From: Streptomyces cylindrosporus
GTDB lineage: Bacteria; Actinomycetota; Actinomycetes; Streptomycetales; Streptomycetaceae
Reading direction: 5' to 3'
DNA: 64,000 nucleotides
Assembly: GCF_022698165.1 (NCBI RefSeq)
Contig: NZ_JALDAY010000012.1
Span: forward strand, 342,386 to 406,385
The notes beneath the pieces were generated by a model that made no database searches, had not been told where the DNA came from, and saw only the letters and a program-made list of their open reading frames with translations. This document shows positions 32,912 through 41,238 of this stretch, piece after piece. The position numbers and the translations under genes were made by a program. Each line of letters opens with the position of its first letter. Position 1 is the first letter of the stretch.

Positions 32912-33945
32912 GACGTGCTCCTTTGCACAGGGGTCTGGTTCTGCCCGGGGTCCCGGTCCTCGCCGCACGAGCGGCGGGCGACAAGGCGGGCGGGGAGGGT
33001 GACGGACTGCGGGGGCCGCCCCTCGATGCGGTCGACCAGGGCGCGTACGGCGGCCCGGCCCAGCTCGCCCGTGGGCTGGGCGATCGCGGTGATCGGCGGA
33101 TCGGTGTGCACGAACCACGGGATGTCGTCGAAGGCGGCCAGTGCTATGTCACATGGCACTGACAGCCCGCGCGCCCGGATCGCGTCCAGCGCGCCGAGCG
33201 CCATCAGGTTGTCGGCCGCGAACACGACCTCGGGCGGCTCGGGCAGGTCCAGGAACCCCTCGGTGACCCGCCGCCCGCTCTCGGCCTGGAAGTCGCCCTG
33301 CCCGATGTAGTCGTCGGGCAGCCCGAGCCCGTACGCGCCGAGCGCCTCCCGGAAGGCCTCGACACGCTCCTGCCCGGTCGTGGTGGCCGCGGGCCCCGCG
33401 ATGATCGCGAGCCGCCGGTGCCCCAGCCGGTACAGATGCGCGACGAGATCCCGCACAGCGGCCCGCCCGTCGGCCCTGACGACCGGCACATCCACGCCCG
33501 GGATCCACCGGTCGACGAACACCATGGGCGTCCCGGCCCGCGCCGCGTCCAGCATGAGCGGCGACCCGCCGTCGGTGGGGGAGACGAGCAGTCCGTCGAT
33601 ACGACGGTCCAGCAGCGTCCGTACGTGGTGGTCCTGAAGCTCGGGCCGCTCGTCGGCGTTCCCGATGATCACGCTGTAGCCGAGCGCGCGGGCCTCTTCC
33701 TCGACGGAGCGGGCCAGTTCGGTGAAGTACGGGTTCATCACGTCGCTGATGACCAGGCCGAGGGTGTGGGTCTGGTCGGTGCGCAGCGAGCGGGCGACGG
33801 CGTTCGGGCGGTAGCCCAGCGACTCGACGGCGGCGAGCACGCGCGTGCGTGCGTCGGCGCTGACCGACGGATGGTCGTTCAGAACCCGCGACACCGTGGC
33901 GACGGAAACCCCCGCCTCGGCAGCGACGTCCTTGATGCTCGCCAT
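32908..33945 (-). CDS. rbsR: Ribose operon repressor, LacI family
   Basis: 345 residues from MASIKDVAAEAGVSVATVSR behind GGAGGTGGGG. HTH, hinge (GYRPNAVARSLRTDQTHTLG) and sugar-binding domain (PLMLDAARAGTPMVFVDRWI) are complete. First gene of the operon rbsR-rbsA-rbsCB-rbsK-rbsD, all leftward with overlapping ends. Two identical operator sequences lie directly upstream, so the gene is probably autoregulated and the ligand is ribose or a derivative. Confidence 0.92.
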   Translation of the reverse strand: MASIKDVAAEAGVSVATVSRVLNDHPSVSADARTRVLAAVESLGYRPNAVARSLRTDQTHTLGLVISDVMNPYFTELARSVEEEARALGYSVIIGNADERPELQDHHVRTLLDRRIDGLLVSPTDGGSPLMLDAARAGTPMVFVDRWIPGVDVPVVRADGRAAVRDLVAHLYRLGHRRLAIIAGPAATTTGQERVEAFREALGAYGLGLPDDYIGQGDFQAESGRRVTEGFLDLPEPPEVVFAADNLMALGALDAIRARGLSVPCDIALAAFDDIPWFVHTDPPITAIAQPTGELGRAAVRALVDRIEGRPPQSVTLPARLVARRSCGEDRDPGQNQTPVQRSTS

Positions 33946-33983
33946 CGCCGCCCCACCTCCTCGTGGAACTTCGTGAAACCTCA

Positions 33984-34031
33984 TGGAATCGATTACACGA
34001 CTCCGTGTACCGAGGATTGGAATCGATTACA
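33984..34031. promoter_or_regulatory. Two tandem RbsR operators
   Basis: TGGAATCGATTACA occurs identically at 33984-33997 and 34018-34031, 34 bp apart. The core AATCGATT is palindromic with a central CG, as in LacI-family operators. Both lie within 90 bp upstream of the rbsR start codon. Confidence 0.8.
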
Positions 34032-34179
34032 TGGCGGGGACGCAAGACCTTGAGACCGGATCGTGATGTTCCCCGGTGCGCGGGGGTGGGGCGGCGCTTT
34101 AATCGCCACTACGGGCAGCGGCGCTCGGTTGTCGCCCGAACTGCGGCCCGAACTGTCATGCCGGGAGAGGGAGTTGGGT

Positions 34180-34953
34180 GTGAGGGCAGACAACATAGAC
34201 GACGTCGTGGACGGGCTCGCCGGAATCGTGGCGGAGGCGAGACGGGCCGGCGACCGGGTCGGGTACTTCGCGGCGCTGTACCGGCAGGTGACGGTCGAGG
34301 TCCGCAAGGCGATCCACGCCGGCCGGTTCGAGGACGGCCCCCGCATGGACCGTTTCGACACGCACTTCGGCAACCGCTACTTCGAGGCGTACGACGCCTG
34401 GCGCCGCGACGGGAGCGGGCCGCGCTGCTGGCGCGAGACCTTCGGGCTGCTCGACGACGCCGACACCGTCATCGTCCAGCACCTGCTCCTCGGCGTGAAC
34501 GCCCACATCAACCTGGACCTGGCCGTGGCGGCGGCGCGGACCAGCCCCGGCGCGGACATCCAGGCGCTGCGCAACGACTTCCTGCTGATCAACGACATCC
34601 TCGCGAGCGTGGTCCTGGCGGTGCAGGACTCGGTCGACGCGCTGTCGCCGTTCATGTCGCTGCTGGACAAGGTCGGGGGCCGCACGGACGAACAGATCCT
34701 CGACTTCAGCATCCGCCAGTCCCGCGAAGAGGCCTGGTACAACGCGGTCCTGCTGGCCGGCCAGACCGAGGAGCAGCAGACGACGACCATCGACCGCCTC
34801 GACATCAGGGCGGCCGTGCTGGCCCGCCTGATAGCCCACCCGGGGGGCCTGGTCCGGCCGGCCCTGGAACTGATCCGGAGGACGGAAAAGGACGACGTGT
34901 CGGCGGTCATCACGCATCTGGACGGGGCGATGGGGGGCGCGTCGGCCGGCTGA
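34180..34953 (+). CDS. DUF5995 family protein
   Basis: 257 residues from GTG behind GGGAGAGGGAG; about 40 upstream codons in frame lie in the rbsR promoter and are not used. The family is recognised by LLLGVNAHINLDLAVAA and the following LRNDFLLINDILASVV; mostly helical with conserved His and Asp that might bind metal. Function unknown. Divergent from rbsR, but no functional link to ribose is evident. Confidence 0.7.
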   Translation: MRADNIDDVVDGLAGIVAEARRAGDRVGYFAALYRQVTVEVRKAIHAGRFEDGPRMDRFDTHFGNRYFEAYDAWRRDGSGPRCWRETFGLLDDADTVIVQHLLLGVNAHINLDLAVAAARTSPGADIQALRNDFLLINDILASVVLAVQDSVDALSPFMSLLDKVGGRTDEQILDFSIRQSREEAWYNAVLLAGQTEEQQTTTIDRLDIRAAVLARLIAHPGGLVRPALELIRRTEKDDVSAVITHLDGAMGGASAG

Positions 34954-35096
34954 GGGGAGTCGGCCAGCGCTCTGACCGCTATGGTTCGCCGAGTTGAGAG
35001 GGAGGGTCGGTCGGGTCGCGCGCGTCCGCCCCAGCGGATGCCCTTCTCGCCGTCACCCTCCCCATCGCAACCGAGGCTCTCGCAACATGAGATCCC

Positions 35097-35555
35097 TCAG
35101 CCGCCGATTGCGAGGGACCAGCGCTCTTGGATGACGGCCTGCTTCCGTTGAAGTTCCGCATCCATCACGCGATTGGTGAGGGTCCCCGGAAGCGTGAGCG
35201 AGCGCCCATGGGCCCTGATGACACGAAGTTCCGACCAGGTTCCGCTCCGTGAAACCCGCTGTCGCTCCTCGATGCGTGCGACCTCGCTCCAGGGAACCAC
35301 TCGCCTGCTGACGAAGGTGCGGAATTCCAGCCCCGTCGTGGTCAGAAGGACCTGGCCATAGATCAAGTTGATCGTGCTCAACAGCACGACTACGGAGAAG
35401 GCCCCCATGCCACCGACCCACCACCATCTGCCCGGTTCATGCGTGGTCAGGCTCATCGTCCCGATCACACCGACGAGCGCCGACGTCAGGATGCCGGTCC
35501 GCCACCAGAGTCGCTGCCGATCACGGGAGTTGAAGCCGATCCACGCCTCGGGCAT
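35097..35555 (-). CDS. Membrane protein with bacterial PH domain
   Basis: 152 residues from MPEAWIGFNSRDRQRLWW. Two hydrophobic helices (GILTSALVGVIGTMSL and GGMGAFSVVVLLSTINLIYG) precede a PH-like domain with VLLTTTGLEFRTFVSRRVVP and WSEVARIEERQRVSRSGTWS. Function unknown. No neighbours in the same transcription unit. Confidence 0.65.
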   Translation of the reverse strand: MPEAWIGFNSRDRQRLWWRTGILTSALVGVIGTMSLTTHEPGRWWWVGGMGAFSVVVLLSTINLIYGQVLLTTTGLEFRTFVSRRVVPWSEVARIEERQRVSRSGTWSELRVIRAHGRSLTLPGTLTNRVMDAELQRKQAVIQERWSLAIGG

Positions 35556-35654
35556 GTCCGTAACACTACCGACGAACACTCGAACAACGACCGCCCTGGC
35601 TTGACGAGTTACGTGCCTGAGGTGTCTAAGCGGTCAGAGCACCAGGGGAGCCGG

Positions 35655-36242
35655 CTAGGGAAGGGGCCGGGGCCGCGTGTCCACGTATTGCGCCAGGCCA
35701 TCCACGATCAGAGCCAGCCCCGCCTCGAACGCCGACTCGTGGTCGATCACCGGTACGCCCGCCGGTGGCTCCGCGCTGTCGCCGTACCGGGCCTCCGCCT
35801 GCTCCTCCAGGACGCTGCCGACCGTGAAGCGACCGGCCGCCAGCATGGCCGTCCGGGCGTGCTGCTCGGGCACGCCGGAGGCGATGAGGAAGTCCATCTT
35901 GCGGTGGATCCGGTCCAGGTCGGCGGTCGGGGTGCTGCCGGCGTGCAGCCGTGCGCCGTCGCGGCGCATGAGCAGGGTGCGCCGGAAGCTGCGCATGTTG
36001 TCCAGGAACCACGCGCGCCAGTCGTCGCCGGGCTCCGGCAGCGGCGCCTCCGCGTGCGGCGCCATGGCGACCTCCGCCATGGCGGCCAGGAGGTCCTTCT
36101 TCGTGCCGAAGTACCAGTAGAGCGACGGCTGTTCGACCCCCAGCCGCTTCGCCAGCCGTCTGGTGCTGACGGTGTCCAGCCCGACCTCGTCGAGGAGGTC
36201 GAGCGCCTCGGTGACGACGGTCTCTCGGTTCATCTTGGTCAC
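35655..36242 (-). CDS. TetR family regulator (tetracycline-repressor-like)
   Basis: 195 residues. HTH: LLDEVGLDTVSTRRLAKRLG then EQPSLYWYFGTKKDLLAAMA. The C-terminal domain is of the TetR_C_1 (class A-H TetR) type: DGARLHAGSTP, VGSVLEEQAEA, FEAGLALIVDGLAQYV. It is divergent from the FAD monooxygenase gene, with two TetO-like palindromes between. A GTG or an ATG three codons later can start the protein; I keep the GTG. Confidence 0.88.
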   Translation of the reverse strand: MTKMNRETVVTEALDLLDEVGLDTVSTRRLAKRLGVEQPSLYWYFGTKKDLLAAMAEVAMAPHAEAPLPEPGDDWRAWFLDNMRSFRRTLLMRRDGARLHAGSTPTADLDRIHRKMDFLIASGVPEQHARTAMLAAGRFTVGSVLEEQAEARYGDSAEPPAGVPVIDHESAFEAGLALIVDGLAQYVDTRPRPLP

Positions 36243-36250
36243 GTTGACAA

Positions 36251-36299
36251 TCTATCGCCGATAGACGACTCTGGAGAAAATCATTCACTGATAGATTTT
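36251..36299. promoter_or_regulatory. Two TetR-type operators
   Basis: TCTATCGCCGATAGA at 36251-36265 is a palindrome matching the tetO half-site spacing (TCTATC-N3-GATAGA). A second near-palindrome at 36277-36299 has arms AAAATCATTC and GATAGATTTT. They occupy the space between the divergent tetR and monooxygenase starts, the classical tetR/tetA layout, and overlap a TAGATT -10-like box of the monooxygenase. Confidence 0.7.
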
Positions 36300-36321
36300 G
36301 AGGTGAGGGCAGGTGGGGGCA

Positions 36322-37668
36322 ATGGCGCACGCCCAGCGATCCGGACCGCGCACGAAGTCCCTGCGCGTTCTCGTCGCCGGTGGCGGGATCGCGGGGCAGG
36401 CCCTGGCCTTCTGGCTGGCCCGGGGCGGCCACCGGGTGACCGTCGCCGAGCGCTTCCCGGCGCTGAGCGCCGCCGGCGCCCAGGTCGACCTGCGGGGCCA
36501 GGGCATCGAGGCCGTCGAGCGCATGGGCCTGCTCGACGCGGTGCGCGGCCGACTCGTGGACGAGGCGGGTGTCGCCTTCGTCGACGCCCACGGCAGACCC
36601 CGGGCGACGATCATGGCCAACACCTCCGGCCGGGGCCGGCAGTCCCTCACGTCGGAGTACGAGATCATGCGCGGGGACCTGGTGCGCATCCTGCACGACG
36701 CCACGAAGGACGACGTGGAGTACGTCTTCGGGCTCGGCGTGGACGGCTTCGACCAGGACGACGAGCACGGGGTCGGGCGGGCGGCCGGACATGCGGCCGG
36801 ACACGCGGCCGGACACGCGGCCGGGCCGGTGGTCGGGCACTTCTCCGACGGGTCGTCCCGGGAGTTCGACCTCCTGGTCGGCGCGGACGGGCAGGGCTCG
36901 CGCATCCGGCGGGCGCTTCTCCCGGAGGGCCTCGACCCGTACTGGCGGGTCGGCATCCACATGGCCTACTGGTTCGTCCCGCGCATCGCCTCTGACGGCA
37001 ACATCCGGGACACGTACATGGTCCCGGGCGGCCGTCAGATCATGCGCCGCAGTCACAACCCGACCGAGACGCAGGTGTACTTCGTGCTGCGGGAGGACTC
37101 CGAGGAGGCCTCGGGCGTCCACCGCGAGCCGGTCGAGCGGCAGCAGGAGTTCTGGGCCGGCAGGTTCCGCGACGCCGGATGGCAGACCGAGCGATTCGTC
37201 GAGGGCATGAAGGCGAGCCCGTTCTTCTACTCCCAGGAGATCGTCCAGGTGCGCACCGACACCTGGTCCCGGGGCCGCGTGGTCCTGGCGGGCGACGCCG
37301 CGCACTGCGCCTCCCCGTACAGCGGCATGGGCGTCTCCGGCGCCCTGGTCGGCGCGTACGTCCTGGCCGGCGAGATCAACCGCCACCCGGACGACCTGCC
37401 GACAGCGCTGGCGAACTACGACACCACACTCCGGCCCTTCGTCGACGAGATCCAGGGTGAGGTCAACCCCCGCATCCTGCGGCTCGGCCTCCCGATGACC
37501 CGCCGGGCGATCGACGCCTTCCTCACCGTCACGGGCCTGGCGACGGCGTTGCGCGTCCCCGACCTGGTGGCGCGCTTGTCCGGAGAGGACCGCGGAGGCG
37601 ACTGGCACCTCCCGGACGTCCCGGCTCCCTTGCCCACCCTATCGAAATTCGATAGATTCCCATCGTAA
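36322..37668 (+). CDS. FAD-dependent monooxygenase (TetX-like)
   Basis: 448 residues from the ATG of MAHAQRSG. FAD fold LRVLVAGGGIAGQALAFWLA near residue 15; the second FAD motif RGRVVLAGDAAHCASPYSGM near 325. Hydroxylates an aromatic or polyketide substrate with NAD(P)H and oxygen by family. It resembles TetX and sits beside a tetR-like gene, so inactivation or tailoring of an antibiotic is possible. A low-complexity insertion of four AAGH units (see repeat) lies in the middle. Confidence 0.88.
   Translation: MAHAQRSGPRTKSLRVLVAGGGIAGQALAFWLARGGHRVTVAERFPALSAAGAQVDLRGQGIEAVERMGLLDAVRGRLVDEAGVAFVDAHGRPRATIMANTSGRGRQSLTSEYEIMRGDLVRILHDATKDDVEYVFGLGVDGFDQDDEHGVGRAAGHAAGHAAGHAAGPVVGHFSDGSSREFDLLVGADGQGSRIRRALLPEGLDPYWRVGIHMAYWFVPRIASDGNIRDTYMVPGGRQIMRRSHNPTETQVYFVLREDSEEASGVHREPVERQQEFWAGRFRDAGWQTERFVEGMKASPFFYSQEIVQVRTDTWSRGRVVLAGDAAHCASPYSGMGVSGALVGAYVLAGEINRHPDDLPTALANYDTTLRPFVDEIQGEVNPRILRLGLPMTRRAIDAFLTVTGLATALRVPDLVARLSGEDRGGDWHLPDVPAPLPTLSKFDRFPS
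36781..36828 (+). repeat. 12-bp coding repeat
   Basis: GCGGCCGGACAT/C repeated four times in frame, the fourth copy degenerate, giving AAGH-AAGH-AAGH-AAGP in the monooxygenase. It probably expands a surface loop. Confidence 0.85.
37639..37655. promoter_or_regulatory. Third TetR-type palindrome, before the DUF2975 gene
   Basis: CTATCGAAATTCGATAG, arms CTATCG and CGATAG, resembles the TetO sites upstream. It lies at the 3' end of the monooxygenase gene and about 50 bp before the DUF2975 start; a second palindrome CCATCGTAAGTCGATGG follows at 37660-37676. Confidence 0.4.
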
Positions 37669-37703
37669 GTCGATGGAATCGTAAGTCGGTGGAAGGGTGG
37701 GCC

Positions 37704-38195
37704 ATGGGCAAGCTGGCAGTGCGGGCGCTGTGTGCCGTGCTCGGGGTGGTGTTCGCCGGCACGTTGTTCGTGCAGGCGGGGCTGGTGTGGACGTTGGTCA
37801 GCGGGAACGACCCGGAGGACGGTTCGGTCCCGCTGACCCCGCTGCGCATCGTCACGATCCTCGGCATGGTGTCCGTCCAGGTCGCCGTGGTCTGCGTATG
37901 GCGGCTGGTGACGATGGTGCGCCGCGGGACCGTGTTCTCCCACGACGCCTTCCGTTACGTGGACATCGTGATCGGCGCGATCGTGTCGGCGGCGCTCGTG
38001 TGGTTCACCGTCACGGGCATCAACGCGCCGGGCCAGCGGGACGACCCTGGCGTCACCGTCATCATGGCCGGGATCGGCGTAGCCATCCTGGGCGTCGCGC
38101 TCATCGTGCTCGTGCTGCGCATGCTGCTCGCCCAGGCCGTCGCGCGCGACGTCGAAGCGGCGCAGATGCAGGCCGAGTTGAACGAGGTGATCTGA
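37704..38195 (+). CDS. DUF2975 family membrane protein
   Basis: 163 residues. Four hydrophobic helices (ALCAVLGVVFAGTLFVQAGL, IVTILGMVSVQVAVVCVWRL, VIGAIVSAALVWFTVTG, VIMAGIGVAILGVALIVLVL). DUF2975 proteins are usually encoded with a small YozG-like HTH protein, exactly as here: the next gene starts in the stop codon (TGATG). The pair probably forms a membrane-linked regulatory unit. Confidence 0.8.
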   Translation: MGKLAVRALCAVLGVVFAGTLFVQAGLVWTLVSGNDPEDGSVPLTPLRIVTILGMVSVQVAVVCVWRLVTMVRRGTVFSHDAFRYVDIVIGAIVSAALVWFTVTGINAPGQRDDPGVTVIMAGIGVAILGVALIVLVLRMLLAQAVARDVEAAQMQAELNEVI

Positions 38196-38428
38196 TGCCG
38201 ATCGCCGTCGACATCGACGTGATGCTGGCGAAGCGGAAGATGTCCGTGGGGGAGTTGGCGGACCGCGTCGGGATCACCCCCGCCAACCTGGCGGTACTCA
38301 AGAACGGCCGCGCCAAGGCGGTGCGCTTCACGACACTCGCCGCGCTGTGTGAGGTACTCGAGTGCCAGCCGGGGGACTTGCTGCGCTGGGAGGCGGAGGA
38401 CGTGGCGCATGACGTGGTGGAGGCGTGA
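38195..38428 (+). CDS. YozG-like XRE family regulator
   Basis: 77 residues, essentially one Cro/C1 HTH: DIDVMLAKRKMSVGELADRV, GITPANLAVLKNGRAKAVRF, TLAALCEVLECQPGDLLRW. Its start codon overlaps the DUF2975 stop by one base. In this family it represses its own small operon with the DUF2975 membrane partner. Confidence 0.88.
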   Translation: MPIAVDIDVMLAKRKMSVGELADRVGITPANLAVLKNGRAKAVRFTTLAALCEVLECQPGDLLRWEAEDVAHDVVEA

Positions 38429-38440
38429 CGGGGGGCGCGT

Positions 38441-39103
38441 TCAGTAGTTCGCGGAAGGGAGCGCCGGCCTGCGCCGCAGCAGCCACTGCCCGAAGGTCCG
38501 CCGCGGCGGCCGTATCACCACACGGCCGTGGGCCTTCTGCCCGACCAGCTCCACGCGCAGAACGACCGGCGCACCGGGATCCGCCGGAGCCGGACGGGAC
38601 TTGACCCTCGAATGCACCAGCTGCAGACCGTCGGTGTCGACGACGACCCCCGGCCTCGTCACGAGCGTCAGGGTCTTCCCGGTCATGGCCAGGTCGATCC
38701 GCAGGGTGTCGTGCGTGATCACGGCCTCGGTGAAGTCGAGGGTCACCTGGCAGTAGGTCACCGCGAGTTCCATTCTCCGCGGCACGACCCACCGCCCGAC
38801 GCGTTCGATGGGCCCGCTGTGCACCTGCTCGATCCGGACCAGGTCCTTGGCCTCGACGCCGGTCGCGCCGCCCATGGCGGAGACGGGCGGCAAGTCGGCG
38901 GTGAGCGGGGCCAGTTCGCTCAGAGTCCGCGCCGACAGCGCGGCTTCCAGCCGCTCGTCGAGCTCCTCCGCGGTGAGCCGACCGTCCCCCGCCGCGACCC
39001 GCAGCACATCCACTACCCGGTCCCGGTCCGCGTGAGAGGCCCGCAACTCGGGCGACGAGCCGGCGCCGGAGCGCTTCCCGGCGGGCGAGACATCTCCCGA
39101 CAT
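38441..39103 (-). CDS. DUF1707 domain protein
   Basis: 220 residues from MSGDVSPAGKRSG. Residues 19-75 are DUF1707 (LRASHADRDRVVDVLRVAAG, DGRLTAEELDERLEAALSAR). The rest looks like a DUF2154/cell-wall-active-antibiotic-response beta helix (MELAVTYCQVTLDFTEAVIT, RIDLAMTGKTLTLVTRPGVV). No membrane segment. Function unknown; DUF1707 is almost confined to Actinobacteria. Confidence 0.85.
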   Translation of the reverse strand: MSGDVSPAGKRSGAGSSPELRASHADRDRVVDVLRVAAGDGRLTAEELDERLEAALSARTLSELAPLTADLPPVSAMGGATGVEAKDLVRIEQVHSGPIERVGRWVVPRRMELAVTYCQVTLDFTEAVITHDTLRIDLAMTGKTLTLVTRPGVVVDTDGLQLVHSRVKSRPAPADPGAPVVLRVELVGQKAHGRVVIRPPRRTFGQWLLRRRPALPSANY

Positions 39104-39175
39104 GCTTCCGTCCTGGTCCGACGTCGACTCGAGTGCCGTCAGGTGCGTACGGCGTGGTCCATCATGCCGAGGCCG

Positions 39176-39200
39176 GGTGGCCACAACAACTGTGGCCACC
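39176..39200 (-). terminator. Terminator after the Rpn-like gene
   Basis: GGTGGCCACA pairs perfectly with TGTGGCCACC over 10 bp with a 5-base loop, 24 bp past the stop codon of the gene at 39224. Confidence 0.7.
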
Positions 39201-39223
39201 ACACTGCCCCTGCGGTTTCGTCC

Positions 39224-40120
39224 TCACTCCTCGGCGAACAGCTCCGCCGCGTCCGTAGCGCCGACGGCCCGCTGGGCCCAGGCCTCCAGTTGCGCCAGAT
39301 CCGTGCAGGCCATCACGCGCTCACGGATGGAGTCGGGTACGGAGATACCGCGCCACTCCAGAATGCGCAGGACCATCTCGGCCTTGGCTTCGGCCCGCCC
39401 TTGCTCCAGGCCTTGCTCCCGCCCCTCCTCACGCACCTGCTCTGCCAGCGGGTGTCGCCAGAAGTACTGGATCGCCGTCATCAGGTCCCTCCACATCTGT
39501 TTCGCCTGGGGGTCGGCCAGGCAGGAGTCGACAAACTGCACGAAGACTGCGGCACTGTCCGGGTCGATGGTCCGCAGGGCGGCGGCCAGGGATTCCAGTA
39601 TGGCCGGAGCCTGCGGCCCACGGCCGTGTGTCATCGCCGACAGCACCGCAAGGGGTACGTCCTTCTCGGCCTGCCGCTCGTCCGTGATCAGCGGCACGTT
39701 GTCCGGCCCGAGCACCAAGGGCCGTACCGTCATCGAGTGCCAGCCCCGGAAGCCGAACCGGATCGGCTGGGACGCCCACTTGGCTGTCGTACTGCTCTGG
39801 GTGGTGACGATGAGTACGGGTTCGCAGCGGTACTTCTCGTACAGGTAGCTGAGGTAGTACGGCCAGCTGCCCCGCTTGCGCTCGTCCACCTTCCGCTGCG
39901 ACTCCACCACCAGCAGATACGTGCCTTCGTCCGTCTCCGCACGCAGCAGGGTGTCGACGCGATGCTCGACCGGCTCGATCTCGGTGAGATCCACATTCAT
40001 CGCGGCGATCTCCCGAGGCTCGGGGAAGGGTACGCGCAGCACCTTCTGTAACGCCTTCGTCAGGAGCGTCGGATCCTTCTGGAAGATCCGGTGCAGCGCC
40101 TCATGCGACGAGCTGACCAT
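39224..40120 (-). CDS. Rpn-like PD-(D/E)XK protein
   Basis: 298 residues. The nuclease-like core is Asp56 in VDTLLRAETDEG, then Glu73 and Lys77 in YLLVVESQRKVDERKRGSWP, followed by YEKYRCEPVLIVTTQSSTT. This fits the PD-(D/E)XK fold of Rpn/YhgA-type recombination-promoting nucleases. Many near-identical copies exist in Streptomyces genomes. The C-terminus has a charged helix (REEGREQGLEQGRAEAKAEM) typical of the family. The start lies 35 bp from the left inverted repeat of the next element. Confidence 0.75.
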   Translation of the reverse strand: MVSSSHEALHRIFQKDPTLLTKALQKVLRVPFPEPREIAAMNVDLTEIEPVEHRVDTLLRAETDEGTYLLVVESQRKVDERKRGSWPYYLSYLYEKYRCEPVLIVTTQSSTTAKWASQPIRFGFRGWHSMTVRPLVLGPDNVPLITDERQAEKDVPLAVLSAMTHGRGPQAPAILESLAAALRTIDPDSAAVFVQFVDSCLADPQAKQMWRDLMTAIQYFWRHPLAEQVREEGREQGLEQGRAEAKAEMVLRILEWRGISVPDSIRERVMACTDLAQLEAWAQRAVGATDAAELFAEE

Positions 40121-40154
40121 CAGCTCTCCTTTCCACCGAGCTGATCAACGAGCC

Positions 40155-40171
40155 AAGGCTTGTCCCGTAAC
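40155..40171 (+). repeat. Left 17-bp inverted repeat
   Basis: AAGGCTTGTCCCGTAAC, exactly complementary to 41222-41238. Together they frame a 1,084-bp unit that carries the phosphatase gene. Confidence 0.85.
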
Positions 40172-40363
40172 TGATCTTGAGGTCGATGCGTGCGCTGAGC
40201 GGCGATGAGATCCGCCCCTCTATCTGGCGAGGGCAACGTTGCACAGGCGGGCGATGCCGAGCCTGGCGTGGTGTACTCCACCGCCCTTGAGGCGGCAGAG
40301 GTCAGCGCGTCTGCACGGTCCATGCGGGGCTTAATGGCGAATCACAATGGGAAGGGCGCCCTC

Positions 40364-41215
40364 GTGACGGACCTGGCAGACCTGGAACTGGTGCACCGCC
40401 TGGCCGATGAGGCGGATGCCATCGCCCGACGCTACTTCTCGAGCGCCACCATCGAATCCCGTGCCAAGAGCGACGGCAGCCCTGTCACTGATGCCGACCG
40501 GGAGATCGAATTCGTCCTTCGCTCCTTGATCCGCCAGGAGTGTCCCGGCGACGCGTTCATCGGTGAGGAGTTCGGCGCCCTTGGACACGGCAGACGGCGC
40601 TGGATCATCGACGCCATCGACGGCACCGCGAGCTTCATCGCCGGCGAACCGGAATGGAGCACACTGATCGCCCTGGAGGAGGACGGCCGCATCACCCTGG
40701 GCATGGTCTCCGCCCCTGCCCTGGGCCGCCGGTGGTGGGCCAGGCCGGACTCGGGCTCGTGGACAGGGTCATGCCCCTCCAACCCGGACACACCAGCACA
40801 CCGGTTGGCCCTCACCGAAGGCCCAAGCGCCCAGAACGCAGCCATCGGCATCTGGCCACCTCCGTCCAGACTGAACCAGCAGGAACGCGCCGCAGCCGCG
40901 AGACTCGCCCGGGGCGTCAGGCAGGTCCGGCCGCTGCTGGACTGGACCACAGCGGACCCCACCGCGCCAGCGCCCCGCAAACCGTCCACCGGATCCGGCA
41001 CCTGTCATGGCGCTCTTCTCGTCGCAACCGGTCAACTGGACGCCTTCCTCCTCCTCGGCGCCGGCCCGTGGGACATCGCCCCTCTCATTCCCATCGTCCA
41101 AGAAGCGGGCGGCACCTTCAGCGACCTCACCGGCCAGCACCGGACCGACACCGGAGCCGCACTCTTCGCGCGCCCCGGACTCCACCAACAACTCCTGGAC
41201 ATGGCCTTGCCCTGA
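40364..41215 (+). CDS. Inositol monophosphatase family protein
   Basis: 283 residues from a GTG behind GGGAAGGG; upstream in-frame starts (ATG at 40334, ATG at 40205) lack ribosome sites. The metal-binding motifs of the IMPase/FBPase family are complete: GEE at 67-69 (DAFIGEEFGALG), DAIDGT at 83-88, and WDIAPLIPIVQEAGGTFSDL in the C-terminal part. It could be HisN-like histidinol-phosphatase or act on inositol phosphate or nucleotides (CysQ). It is enclosed by the 17-bp inverted repeats and its base composition is somewhat less extreme than its neighbours. Confidence 0.85.
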   Translation: MTDLADLELVHRLADEADAIARRYFSSATIESRAKSDGSPVTDADREIEFVLRSLIRQECPGDAFIGEEFGALGHGRRRWIIDAIDGTASFIAGEPEWSTLIALEEDGRITLGMVSAPALGRRWWARPDSGSWTGSCPSNPDTPAHRLALTEGPSAQNAAIGIWPPPSRLNQQERAAAARLARGVRQVRPLLDWTTADPTAPAPRKPSTGSGTCHGALLVATGQLDAFLLLGAGPWDIAPLIPIVQEAGGTFSDLTGQHRTDTGAALFARPGLHQQLLDMALP

Positions 41216-41221
41216 ACAGGC

Positions 41222-41238
41222 GTTACGGGACAAGCCTT
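41222..41238 (-). repeat. Right 17-bp inverted repeat
   Basis: GTTACGGGACAAGCCTT, exact reverse complement of 40155-40171. It overlaps the first two bases of the stop codon of the minus-strand ATPase gene. Confidence 0.85.

Larger units (their letters stand above)
40155..41238. mobile_element. Inverted-repeat-bounded unit carrying a phosphatase gene
   Basis: A perfect 17-bp inverted repeat bounds 1,084 bp that contain one complete gene and no transposase. The ends are of the kind I associate with Streptomyces insertion sequences, but that is from memory. No clear target-site duplication is seen. The right end provides the stop codon TAA of the neighbouring ATPase gene. The unit could be a non-autonomous transposon with a passenger gene or an accidental repeat pair around the gene. 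Confidence 0.5.
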
